Program-made: the position numbers and the translations under genes | Notes under the pieces: model-generated | What the model was told of the DNA's origin: nothing | The model's database searches: none | What the model saw: only the letters and a program-made list of their open reading frames with translations | Source: a virus | Length of the DNA stretch: 62,656 nt | IMG/VR virus record: IMGVR_UViG_3300025141_013570 | Location: 1-62,656 of that record | Strand: one strand, 5' to 3' | Shown here: positions 43,757 to 52,109 of the stretch, in pieces | Numbering within the stretch: the stretch's first letter is position 1 | How the letters are laid out: each line of letters opens with the position of its first letter

Positions 43757-45333
43757 TACCGGCCCTCTTCCTGCAATAAGGTGAACAGCTGGTATTTGCC
43801 CAGGTAAAACAAGAATTCTGAATAGGGGTAGTGGTGAAGGGCTGCAATATTTAAATATATTAGTGCTGTTAAGAGCTCTACCTTATAATAGTCATATCCG
43901 GAACTGACCACAAAGTCTTTAAATATCTTTTCACACTCGACGAGCTTCTGGTTTCGTAGGATATCAAAACTCACGATTCCGCCGTCCTGCTCGATCACAA
44001 AGTTATTTTTATCCACCATCTCATGAGGCACGATCAAGCCGTGTAAAAGTTTGGCAAGGTCATAATAGACATCCCCGTATTCTTTTATATCAGCAAAATT
44101 CTGCCTCCAATCGAGTAAATAAAAGTCTCCATTTTCAGCCACTAAAATATTTTCGAAATGCAGATCTCCATGGAATGTGGCAGCTTTCCCATCCGACAGT
44201 CGCTTCCAATCGACCTTTTCTAAAAGATCAAAGACTTTGGGTATCTTTATGGAATTAATAACATCGTCTGAATCATATCCATTAAAGCGAGTAAAATATT
44301 GAGATATGCGGGATTTCGTCTTATCATAATAAAAATTTAAACATTTCTTTTCAAAGGTGGCCCGGGCTTTATCGTTGAGAGGCGCCGGCACCCAGAAATC
44401 ATTCATCCAATTTAAGAACTTCTGAAACAGGGGCCGAGTGACCACGCGCGACATGGTTGCTCCGTTTATCAATTTGTAAGCATAGATGTTTGTTTTAGTG
44501 TCGGTTACCTCCGGAATGTAGTTTTTAATATGGGCGGCGCGGTCGACCCTATCCTTGATGAATTTTTCGTCTGCGCAGTATTTAACGGCCTTATTATTAA
44601 CAAACCAAATAGCTTCATTTGGTTTTTCTAGAATATGAGGAGAGTCCTTTTTAGCAAAAACCTGTCGGGTAATCTCTAGATTTTCAACTATTCCTGTGTC
44701 ATACCAAGAGAAGTGAACTGCACCAATAGGAAAACTCTTTTTCAAGAGTTCCCGAAAAGCGTAGGATTCCCCTATTTTAATAGAGCCGTATTTAACCCCA
44801 TCATTCATAATCTTCCAAAAAGATTTATAATCATGAATACCGGCGAGGCCGATATAAGGGTTCGTGTTTACCCCTTCGCCCTTTTCGTAGATCTTCTCAA
44901 TTAAATTATTATTTACCTGAACTGTTCTATAGTGTACCCCTGATTCAGCCTCAGAGTATCCCATCCAGTTTTTATCAGGTAAGGGAATTTTTTCTAGGAC
45001 CAGGGTGTCATTGGGTGTAAAAATAAAAGGACACTGCAAATGTTTCTCGCACTGAAGAATTGTGTACCCTAGGCCGCTAGACGGGCCGCAGTACGGGTCG
45101 ATATCGACGAAGGTAAGTTTTCGATCAAAGTGTGCGACCTTTAAATAATCCCTTAATAACGCTCCCTTATATCCCAAGGCAACAACTATTTCTACGTCGC
45201 GGGGATACCTCTCAATAACATGAGATATAACAGGCTTGTTATCAACCGAAACCATCGCTTTATTAATGTTCTTGGACAGATCGCCAAGTCGGGTTCCCAG
45301 CCCGGCAGATGGAATTAAAACCTTATATTCCAT
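43756..45333 (-). CDS. Sugar/choline-type nucleotidyltransferase fused to APH/choline-kinase-like domain
   Basis: A 525-residue two-domain enzyme. Residues 1-240 are a nucleotidyltransferase: VLIPSAGLGTRLGDLSKNIN with N-K-A-M (pyrophosphorylase P-loop and Lys), VALGYKG, and FTPNDTLVLE for the metal-binding Asp. Residues about 255-525 form an aminoglycoside/choline kinase fold with FHGDLHFENILV (Brenner motif, about 385-395) and YLLDWRQNF (DFG-like metal site). Kinase plus nucleotidyltransferase in one chain would phosphorylate a small molecule and activate it as an NDP derivative, by analogy to LicA with LicC or HddA with HddC. Its one-base overlaps link it to the cupin and aldolase-like genes. 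Confidence 0.82.
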   Translation of the reverse strand: MEYKVLIPSAGLGTRLGDLSKNINKAMVSVDNKPVISHVIERYPRDVEIVVALGYKGALLRDYLKVAHFDRKLTFVDIDPYCGPSSGLGYTILQCEKHLQCPFIFTPNDTLVLEKIPLPDKNWMGYSEAESGVHYRTVQVNNNLIEKIYEKGEGVNTNPYIGLAGIHDYKSFWKIMNDGVKYGSIKIGESYAFRELLKKSFPIGAVHFSWYDTGIVENLEITRQVFAKKDSPHILEKPNEAIWFVNNKAVKYCADEKFIKDRVDRAAHIKNYIPEVTDTKTNIYAYKLINGATMSRVVTRPLFQKFLNWMNDFWVPAPLNDKARATFEKKCLNFYYDKTKSRISQYFTRFNGYDSDDVINSIKIPKVFDLLEKVDWKRLSDGKAATFHGDLHFENILVAENGDFYLLDWRQNFADIKEYGDVYYDLAKLLHGLIVPHEMVDKNNFVIEQDGGIVSFDILRNQKLVECEKIFKDFVVSSGYDYYKVELLTALIYLNIAALHHYPYSEFLFYLGKYQLFTLLQEEGR

Positions 45334-45683
45334 CAGGGAGTCCTATTATAATCGTCCTGAAGTCTTACAATATCATCTTCACCGAAGTAGGTGCCACACT
45401 GTACTTCAATAAAGATTAAGTTTTCAGTTCCACTGTTCTGTATGCGATGCTTGGCCCCCACTGGTATGTGTATGTGGTCGCCAGGACCGAGGAAATGCTC
45501 TTTGTCATCCAGGGTCACCGTGGCTGTTCCCTTAACAACGGTCCAATGTTCGGAGCGCTTATGGTGGTATTGATAACTTGGTCGCTGACCCGGCAAGACC
45601 GTTAGCCTTTTTACCTTACAATAATCCTCATCGAGAAGATTTTCAAAATGACCCCATGGTCGGTCTTCTCTATAAAACGACAT
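45333..45683 (-). CDS. Cupin, phosphomannose-isomerase type II-like
   Basis: A 116-residue single cupin matching the C-terminal domain of ManC/type II phosphomannose isomerase: REDRPWGHFENLLDEDYCKV, QYHHKRSEHWTVVKG with the His-His...Glu metal ligands, and GDHIHIPVGAKHRIQN with the fourth His. Free-standing copies occur in sugar nucleotide loci. It probably isomerises a sugar phosphate feeding the adjacent nucleotidyltransferase-kinase. It overlaps the HAD gene by 14 bases. Confidence 0.85.
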   Translation of the reverse strand: MSFYREDRPWGHFENLLDEDYCKVKRLTVLPGQRPSYQYHHKRSEHWTVVKGTATVTLDDKEHFLGPGDHIHIPVGAKHRIQNSGTENLIFIEVQCGTYFGEDDIVRLQDDYNRTP

Positions 45684-46032
45684 CTTTTATCCCCTTGTTT
45701 CTTGGTAAATTAATTGCCATGGCAGTCGGGATTTCGGACGTGGGCTTAAGATCGTTTATTAAAATGCGAGTGCCTCCGCCGAGTCCCATGACAAGTATAT
45801 CATAGAAAATTCCCATTTCTTCGAGACATTCTTCAGTTTTTTTTCGCAAGCTTTCGCGGCGACCGGTCACCAAGATGATATTATACCCTTTAGAATCCCA
45901 TTCCACCAGCTTTTCGATAGTTCCGTCTAACAATTGAGGGCCTGATGTCGAAATTTTGGATAGATCACCTTGATGTTTGAGCAATGTCCCATCAATGTCG
46001 CAAAAAATAGTTTTAGGGCGCGCGTTATTCAT
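45670..46032 (-). CDS. HAD-family phosphatase (120 aa)
   Basis: A capless HAD enzyme of 120 residues. Motif I is TIFCDIDGTLL (Asp12, Asp14), motif II is IILVTGRRESL and motif IV is RILINDLKP. The size and ILINDL segment recall small phosphatases of sugar loci. Substrate unknown; a phosphorylated nonulosonic acid or hexose/heptose is plausible since a NeuB product carries a phosphate in the 9-phosphate route. Starts directly after the oxygenase stop. Confidence 0.8.
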   Translation of the reverse strand: MNNARPKTIFCDIDGTLLKHQGDLSKISTSGPQLLDGTIEKLVEWDSKGYNIILVTGRRESLRKKTEECLEEMGIFYDILVMGLGGGTRILINDLKPTSEIPTAMAINLPRNKGIKDVVL

Positions 46033-46833
46033 CTATTTTATAGCCCTCCATGCAACCTCGGGGTTTGGGTTCACCGAGCCGGGAACATCGAACCCAGTAG
46101 TATACGCTCGGCTTGCATAAGAGGGTGCTTTCTCTAGTGTCGGCTTTACACGAATATTTATAACATCACGATATCCTTCTACAATTGAGTTTGCGCGATG
46201 GATAGCGTCGTTAGAGAACGAGTACGTTTCTCCTATCTTTCCCGTCACCTTTTGAGGTGCGCAGCCTTGTTGGACGAGTTCTTGTAGCTGCCCCTCAGTA
46301 AGCCTGGAACCATTCGGTGCTGCTAACCACATTTTTGTACCTCTGCGCGAGGGTGGGAAGATAATGCCGCGTCCGTGGGGGTTGGTCATATATTCAAATG
46401 GGGAGTTTAATTCAGTGACGTCAGTTAAGTAAATAATATTTTTGACTATTTCTGCCGGGTTGTTATCATAGTGCCACAGATAAGAGGATTTAGGCGCCTC
46501 CAGCTTGGCAGTACGATAGATATAAATTTTGTCCACATATAAATGACATCCAAAGCGTTTTTCTTCAAGATAAGGAACCAGAGCGTCACAGATCGTATGA
46601 ATCTCGTCTGCATATTTCCATAAATTTATATGCTTGGTCATGACAGGATCGGCCGGCATTAAGTCAAAATCTTTTTTCACACCTGCAGACAAGGAGAGAA
46701 CATTCTCTATATAGGATTTGTCAAAGCTTTCTATAGGAATGCGTACTACTGGATCTTCGTATATAGTCTCTACCGGTGGGGCCGGGTGGGGCCACACATC
46801 GCGGCATAAAAGATAGTAATCAGAATAGTTCAT
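46033..46833 (-). CDS. Fe(II)/2-oxoglutarate oxygenase-like protein (266 aa)
   Basis: A 266-residue protein with jelly-roll pattern. His-x-Asp is in YLWHYDNNPAEIVK (about 119-121), the distal His is in SNDAIHRANSI (about 210) and Arg in DVINIRVKP (about 226). The core FEYMTNPHGRGIIFPPSRRG precedes the second His. It resembles PhyH-type sugar- or lipid-hydroxylating enzymes but is only distantly similar to the other oxygenase at 38192. It overlaps the methyltransferase gene by four bases. Confidence 0.75.
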   Translation of the reverse strand: MNYSDYYLLCRDVWPHPAPPVETIYEDPVVRIPIESFDKSYIENVLSLSAGVKKDFDLMPADPVMTKHINLWKYADEIHTICDALVPYLEEKRFGCHLYVDKIYIYRTAKLEAPKSSYLWHYDNNPAEIVKNIIYLTDVTELNSPFEYMTNPHGRGIIFPPSRRGTKMWLAAPNGSRLTEGQLQELVQQGCAPQKVTGKIGETYSFSNDAIHRANSIVEGYRDVINIRVKPTLEKAPSYASRAYTTGFDVPGSVNPNPEVAWRAIK

Positions 46834-48125
46834 TTAATCTTATGCGCATAGCAAACAAAATTGGCTCTATAGCCACTAGAATAGGCGTCGTAAACATTCA
46901 CAAGCCTTACTTTATTAAAGTGCTTTGAAAGTATTTTATAGATCTCTTCCAAACTAATTAGCATAGTAGGATGATTAACGGGCGTTTCAAATGCAAAATA
47001 ATTACACTTGGACGCTATATTAGACAACGTCTTATCCGCGCCCTTGAGGTCATTATAAATTTGATGTAATACCGATGCCGCAATGATTAACTCATACTTC
47101 TCTGCGGTGTTCTCTAAAAATTCTACGGCATCCTGTTCCAGAAACGTAACATTGTCATACTGCAATATTTCTTTAATATCCGCGGCAGCTTCGAGGTCTT
47201 GTTTTGTAATTTCTAGGCCCGTAACTTCCGAGGCGCCATGGATGGCTGCTTGAAAACTAAAGAACCCCTGATTTGATCCGAGATCGAGAACTTTCTTGCC
47301 TGCAACCTTGTTGAGAGGAGCAAATGGAAGCTTGCGATACGAATCATACAAATCCGTAGCTGATGCATATCCTTCAAAAACCGCTCCATTGTCAAATACG
47401 AATCCTTGATAGATTCTTCCCTTCCACTTTTGCCCTCCGACGGAATCAAGATTGTCTGCATAACGTTGAATCATGGCTTTATAAGTGTTGTTAAGGTCTT
47501 CCACGGAGCGGCCGTTTGATTTAAAAAGATACCTCTCCGGAAACTCTCGAAACCGATGAAAGTCGACGACTCTACCATTAATAATATTGCACGGCTTGTG
47601 CCATTCATCTTCGGGGAGCAATTGATAATTATTTAGATCGCGAATACATCGCTGAAGATGGAATGTGGCCGCTGGCAGCTGCTTTTCTATAAAGGCCTTG
47701 TCGCCCGGGGGAAGATACGAGTCTTGAAATCCGACTTTCCCGCTAGTTGTGGCCGTAATATTCTCGACACAAGCCATAACAAAACTTTCCTCATCCGCCT
47801 GGACCAGTTCTGCCCACTTAATCCCTGGAAACATTAAAGATTGGTGCCCAGCAATTTTGCGCACCGATACTAACGTCTCTTCTAGGCTGTGGTATTTGCT
47901 GTTGTCTTTAATAATCTTAAAGCCGTATTCCCCACAGGGCAGCCACACAGCATCATCTCCATACGTTCCGGTGCCGGAGTAAGACTCCTTATCAATCGTT
48001 ACGTCAAAATCCAATACTTTAGGGTTGTCTGCCGCGGCGAGTGAAGATATCTTGACAGATTTCCCTTCTTTCCGAATGGTGATATTAAGGCTCTTAAAGT
48101 TATCACCGTTCTCTATACTATACAT
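46830..48125 (-). CDS. Methyltransferase with extended N-terminal domain (431 aa)
   Basis: A 431-residue protein. Residues 1-255 form an unassigned N-terminal part with kinase-like hints (RYLFKSNGRSVEDLNNTYKA), and residues 265-431 are a class I SAM methyltransferase: VLDLGSNQGFFSFQA (motif I, about 278), VTGLEITKQDL (motif II), VTFLEQDAVEFL and LIIAASVLHQIYN (motif IV/post). The 282-residue methyltransferase at 51259 has a similar DxGxxxGFFSF motif I. Probable target is a sugar hydroxyl or lipid-linked glycan. The large N-terminal domain may bind the glycan acceptor. Confidence 0.78.
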   Translation of the reverse strand: MYSIENGDNFKSLNITIRKEGKSVKISSLAAADNPKVLDFDVTIDKESYSGTGTYGDDAVWLPCGEYGFKIIKDNSKYHSLEETLVSVRKIAGHQSLMFPGIKWAELVQADEESFVMACVENITATTSGKVGFQDSYLPPGDKAFIEKQLPAATFHLQRCIRDLNNYQLLPEDEWHKPCNIINGRVVDFHRFREFPERYLFKSNGRSVEDLNNTYKAMIQRYADNLDSVGGQKWKGRIYQGFVFDNGAVFEGYASATDLYDSYRKLPFAPLNKVAGKKVLDLGSNQGFFSFQAAIHGASEVTGLEITKQDLEAAADIKEILQYDNVTFLEQDAVEFLENTAEKYELIIAASVLHQIYNDLKGADKTLSNIASKCNYFAFETPVNHPTMLISLEEIYKILSKHFNKVRLVNVYDAYSSGYRANFVCYAHKIK

Positions 48126-49598
48126 CTAATTTTCTTCCTGTAGGGTTATCTTGACTTTTCTTTCTGTCAGTGGTAGGGTATTGATTCTAACGTCTTCATA
48201 AACCGAATCGCCCGGAATATGTGTCGTGGAAATCTCTTCTATTACACAACCAGAATCGCTTGCAAAACCGTGTTTAACACCGCGGTTAATAAGAATCGGA
48301 TCGCCCTTTTTCATCCTCACTGCTTTGCCGTTGAGAGTAAGAACACAGTCCCCGTGCAGCAGTTCGAACGCCTCCTCTTTTTTAATGTGGTGATGAACAG
48401 GGTGGGTTTGTCCGGGGAGTACAACAATAAGCTTTTTGCAATATTCGCGGTTTACCTTATCAATAATGAGGGCGCCCACTTTGCTGAAACTTTCCAGACC
48501 ATAGTGAGCAGATATCTCCACTGGCTCCTTCCCCGAAAGGGGAATCCGGGCGGTCCTTAAGGCCTCTAGAGTTTCCGCCACAACTCTCTGGATTATGGAC
48601 TCATCTTGTTGAGTCCGTGCAGAGGCACACAAAAGCGGCCTTCCCGCCGTGATGCTGGTGGTCGCGACCATCTCCAGCAGTTCGGGAATAGAGGATACAT
48701 TAAATTGCGCCTCTTGACAGGGCATTGCATAATAAAAGTCATCAGCTGTGAATGAGTGGCCCGGGAGAACTGTCTCTTTGAGATAGACCCCGCGTTTGAG
48801 GGCCCCTAGCGACGCCACTTCAGTTTCGGATGTGCCATACAGGGCGGCGACTGTTCGTTGTACGCTTTGAATGGCTTCTTTCATTTGGGCCGGGGTATTG
48901 GAATAAGCGTTAAGGGAAATTTCCTCTGTGGGGACTCCCACGTGCTTTTCTAAAATTGTACAACCCATCGCTACAGCCTCAGGCGCCAAGGAGCGCTCGT
49001 TAGGAGACTCATGAGTAGAGAAGCCAATTTCAATATCCGGAAATTCTTCTTTCATCAACCGAATACGATTAAGATTAGAGGCTTCCACAGGCGTGGGATA
49101 TTCTCCGACACAGTGCATAAACGCAAAATCGCGTTGATTGTGCTTGAATAATTCATAAACTTTACGAAGTGTGCCGATGCTGGCGCCCCCAGTAGAAATG
49201 ATAATCTTTTTGTTTATCTTACAAATGGCATTTAGAAGCGGCCAATCATCAATTGAGCAGCTCGCTACTTTAATAACTGCTACATCTAGGTCCTCAAGCC
49301 AAGGAAGGGACTCATTATCAAAAGGAGTAGCTATAGTAGTAAGGCCATGGCTTCGTATATGATCAAGAATCTCTCTGAATTCTTCTTTAGTCAGTCTGGT
49401 GGATCTAAATCGTTTAACAAACTTTAGGTCCGAGTCCTTAAAGTCATCATGTATAAAGGTATCCAGCTGGCGAAATTGAAGCTTGATAGCTGCATTGACC
49501 CCTGTTTCTTTTGCTACTGTAGCAAACTCTTCAATAATTCTTTTGGCATGGGGCACCGACCCTTGATGATTGTTTGCCATCTCAAATATGTAAAGCAT
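48126..49598 (-). CDS. neuB: NeuB-type nonulosonic acid synthase fused to SAF and cupin domains
   Basis: A 490-residue three-part enzyme. Residues 1-245 are the NeuB TIM barrel: FEMANNHQGSVPHAKRII (PEP site), AIKLQFRQ, TIATPFDN, VIKVASCSIDDWPLL, IISTGGAS, FMHCVGEYPTP, IGFSTHE and ILEKHVG. About 268-330 matches the SAF/antifreeze-like domain (GVYLKETVLPGHSFTADDFY). About 385-465 is a cupin (HPVHHHIKKEEAFELLHGD ... GVKHGFASDSG) with His-rich metal site. NeuB condenses PEP with an N-acetyl-hexosamine or related sugar to a nine-carbon acid (sialic, legionaminic or pseudaminic type). Its cupin fusion is unusual. It overlaps the cytidylyltransferase gene by one base. Confidence 0.87.
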   Translation of the reverse strand: MLYIFEMANNHQGSVPHAKRIIEEFATVAKETGVNAAIKLQFRQLDTFIHDDFKDSDLKFVKRFRSTRLTKEEFREILDHIRSHGLTTIATPFDNESLPWLEDLDVAVIKVASCSIDDWPLLNAICKINKKIIISTGGASIGTLRKVYELFKHNQRDFAFMHCVGEYPTPVEASNLNRIRLMKEEFPDIEIGFSTHESPNERSLAPEAVAMGCTILEKHVGVPTEEISLNAYSNTPAQMKEAIQSVQRTVAALYGTSETEVASLGALKRGVYLKETVLPGHSFTADDFYYAMPCQEAQFNVSSIPELLEMVATTSITAGRPLLCASARTQQDESIIQRVVAETLEALRTARIPLSGKEPVEISAHYGLESFSKVGALIIDKVNREYCKKLIVVLPGQTHPVHHHIKKEEAFELLHGDCVLTLNGKAVRMKKGDPILINRGVKHGFASDSGCVIEEISTTHIPGDSVYEDVRINTLPLTERKVKITLQEEN

Positions 49599-50287
49599 TA
49601 TCTAACTCCTTGTCTGTATAGGTTTTCATAGTACTCAAACTGCCACTCATAATCAATATCGAAAACTTCTCTTTCGGCCATGGGATATAGTTGAATATCT
49701 CCTGGTTTCATAAAATCACCCATCCAAGTTCCTTCGCCAATCTTGTCCAGCCTGCCGGCATAAAGACAGTGTGCGCCCTCATAAGTGGTATCCACAAATT
49801 TCGTATTCATCACAGCCTGACCTTCTGGCCACGGAGTTTGGAGCCTCATTTCAGAGTCCCAATAATAATTTTTCTTATCTATAACCCCGAAAAGACCGTC
49901 GGCACTGCTTTCTGCATAAAATTCAACAAATTTTTCAATCGTTTCCAGCTTAAGAAAAGGAGCACACGCGTTCACTAGAACACAATATTTAAAAGGGATT
50001 TTATCCCACCACTCATACATAAGAGTCATGGGGGTGCCTTCTGAATTTGCTGACTTTTCGGACCGTCGATATATTTGAACCGGATATTTTGAGCACACCT
50101 CGATCAAGTCTTTTTCGTAAACAGATGCATAAATGTTTTCTAGAGGAATTTTAGTACTTTGGGATATTTTTTCGAGATAGATATCCATTAGTGTTGTGCC
50201 GGCAAAAGGGCGTAGCATCTTCTGCGGCACACGTTGTGAGCCTAGGCGCGCCTGTACAATTACTGCAATTTCGTCTAGGTCTTTCAA
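49598..50287 (-). CDS. neuA: CMP-nonulosonic acid synthetase/SpsF-like cytidylyltransferase
   Basis: A 229-residue protein with the NeuA/KdsB/SpsF motif VQARLGSQRVPQKMLRPFAG near the N-terminus, in which the R-x-x-S-x-R-x-P-x-K nucleotide loop is recognisable. LVNACAPFL (about 107-115) corresponds to the CTP/metal strand, and VFDIDYEWQFEY close to the end to the family's D-x-D/W pattern. It would activate the NeuB product as a CMP-sugar. Position between the two genes that flank it, with 1-4 base overlaps, supports this. Confidence 0.83.
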   Translation of the reverse strand: MKDLDEIAVIVQARLGSQRVPQKMLRPFAGTTLMDIYLEKISQSTKIPLENIYASVYEKDLIEVCSKYPVQIYRRSEKSANSEGTPMTLMYEWWDKIPFKYCVLVNACAPFLKLETIEKFVEFYAESSADGLFGVIDKKNYYWDSEMRLQTPWPEGQAVMNTKFVDTTYEGAHCLYAGRLDKIGEGTWMGDFMKPGDIQLYPMAEREVFDIDYEWQFEYYENLYRQGVR

Positions 50288-51258
50288 TCGGTATATCCTC
50301 GCGTCACAAACTCTTTAAATCCCGCTAGTTGACAAACGCTCTCTGTTTCTGCAAGATTTGTAAAGGCGGTGTTTTTTAGTCTATTAGAGTTTAGCACATA
50401 GTCCCACATTATTAAACCTAAATGGTCCCACTTATGGTGTACATAATAATGTGGTTTGGATGTGCGCTTCTTCTCTTCGAATGTATGCATCTCATCCTTG
50501 CCCTCTTCAAGAGGCCACCCATCTAGTCCCATAAAGGCTACTTCTTTTGCGCCCAGAAGGCCAGCTAACACAGTTTGACGAGAAGTATAACCAAGTCGCG
50601 AGAAGTAGCGTGTCATGTATAAAAATACCTCTGTTTCATTTTCGGAGGCAAACTTATTCATGTCTGTAATTCTCCCCGGGGAGCCATGTTCGAAGCCCAC
50701 CAGGGGCCTGTGCTGCCTCACATATGACTGTAACTTGGGATCTGACAGATCGACCTCTTCGCCTAAAAAGATAAGGTCGAATTTTGTTTGAGATAACTTT
50801 TCATTAAGATAAAAATGATTGCAAGTCATCAAATAATCGTAAGTGTCTCCTCGCTTCTCAAGTTCGCTAGCGTAGATTTTGCTTGAAGTGCCCCCTCCCA
50901 CAACCAAAACACGAGAATCTTTAAACTTATGGAGACTATTATCGGTTGTATAAAGAACCTCCTCATCTAGATGGAGATCTCCATACCTTTTTTCATCTCC
51001 AAAGAGGGCCCCAAATAGTTGATGTGCGCCGCGGAGCCAGTCCTCTGCTGTTAAGTGAAAGTTATACCACCCACTCATATTAAAATTTCCCGGGTCAGGA
51101 TTCTCACGCTCTCTCTTGTTACTATATCCAAATGTTTCTTGGCGCGTGACGTCATACCACACGTGATCTACTTCGGCATGAGTTTCTACGTAATCACGGA
51201 CAGATGCACTAAAGCCATCGAGGAACTCGGCCTCGTTAATGATTTTTATATATCTCAT
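50284..51258 (-). CDS. Glycan-island protein with DUF115/MptE-like Rossmann domain (324 aa)
   Basis: A 324-residue protein. Residues about 115-260 look like a Rossmann-type nucleotide fold: SRVLVVGGGTSSKIYASELE, YDYLMTCNHFYLNEKL, FDLIFLGEEVDLSD and VAFMGLDGWPLE. The GGG-S/S strand, N-H loop and GLDG pattern resembles the DUF115/6-hydroxymethylpterin kinase-like proteins (MAF, flagellin nonulosonic acid transfer) rather than GT-A. C-terminal HHKWDHLGLIMWDY is not assigned. A role in handling the CMP-nonulosonic acid is a guess from neighbours. Confidence 0.55.
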   Translation of the reverse strand: MRYIKIINEAEFLDGFSASVRDYVETHAEVDHVWYDVTRQETFGYSNKRERENPDPGNFNMSGWYNFHLTAEDWLRGAHQLFGALFGDEKRYGDLHLDEEVLYTTDNSLHKFKDSRVLVVGGGTSSKIYASELEKRGDTYDYLMTCNHFYLNEKLSQTKFDLIFLGEEVDLSDPKLQSYVRQHRPLVGFEHGSPGRITDMNKFASENETEVFLYMTRYFSRLGYTSRQTVLAGLLGAKEVAFMGLDGWPLEEGKDEMHTFEEKKRTSKPHYYVHHKWDHLGLIMWDYVLNSNRLKNTAFTNLAETESVCQLAGFKEFVTRGYTD

Positions 51259-52107
51259 TTACCTTTTGGCTGTCATAATGAATCGAGTAGACTGATGCGT
51301 TCGTCTCATCACAAACTCCTTGAATCCTTCGGCTTCTAAAAACGCATGTATATAAGCAGGATTTGGTGCATACCACGTAGTATAATCTCCGTCGACCTCA
51401 TCTTTTGGATAATAGGTGAGCATCGGCTGACCGGTCATAAATGGATCGAGCTGAAGAGTTCCATCCTCGTTTTGCTGGTGAGGAGCGCCCATCAGTAAAG
51501 AACGATACTCCGAATTAATGGTTTCTATCACAATTGTATCACTCACCACATCACACACGTTTTTCAAAATTTGTATAGGATTAACCAGGTGATAGAAAAC
51601 TCCCAAAAAGAGGCCCACCTCCCAAGTACCTACAGTTTCTGGTGTTAAATCTTCGAGAGGTACCACGCTGTCTTCTACTTTGGACTCTAGAATTTCCCGA
51701 GCGAGATTAAATCCCTGTTGACCAGACCAACGATCGTCCAGAGTCCACCTGTAGGGGTCAACCGCTAATACTTTTTTAGCTCCCTGCTTCTCTGCATGAA
51801 ATGAAAAGAATCCATCACACGCCCCCACATCAATAACAGTTTTGCCTTCGAATAAATCATGAGGCCACTCAAATTCCCGGAGATCCTGGGCCGTGTCTTT
51901 AGTGCCCGGAGTTATCTGTCCATTGGGAAGAGGAATACAGTGGCGCCAGGAGAGTTCATTCACTCGCGGATCATGGTCTGGATGTATAAGAGATGCGCCT
52001 GCCAAACTAAACGATGAATCTTCAGAGGCTTTTCGGGTTGGGGGGGAGGCGATTCTCTCTGTGTTCAAAAAACTTTTTTCTGCCCACTCTTTTTCTCTTT
52101 TGTCCAT
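51259..52107 (-). CDS. Class I SAM methyltransferase, CmoB/DUF1698-like
   Basis: A 282-residue protein with motif I KTVIDVGACDGFFSFHAEKQ (about 88-106), motif II VLAVDPYRW, and GLFLGVFYHLVNPIQILKNV (post-motif, as in CmoB-type and sugar methyltransferases). Its layout LSWRHCIPLPNGQITPGTKD before the SAM domain resembles CmoB/DUF1698 proteins. It is more likely a sugar or glycolipid methylase here than a tRNA enzyme. The stop overlaps none of its neighbours, with gaps of zero and two bases. Confidence 0.8.
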   Translation of the reverse strand: MDKREKEWAEKSFLNTERIASPPTRKASEDSSFSLAGASLIHPDHDPRVNELSWRHCIPLPNGQITPGTKDTAQDLREFEWPHDLFEGKTVIDVGACDGFFSFHAEKQGAKKVLAVDPYRWTLDDRWSGQQGFNLAREILESKVEDSVVPLEDLTPETVGTWEVGLFLGVFYHLVNPIQILKNVCDVVSDTIVIETINSEYRSLLMGAPHQQNEDGTLQLDPFMTGQPMLTYYPKDEVDGDYTTWYAPNPAYIHAFLEAEGFKEFVMRRTHQSTRFIMTAKR

Positions 52108-52109
52108 GA

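Noticed and set aside
46155-46162. TATAAATA on the minus strand (also at 5906-5913)
   Set aside because: Both lie inside coding sequence without an operon start nearby; an 8-base AT-rich match is expected by chance in a window of this length.
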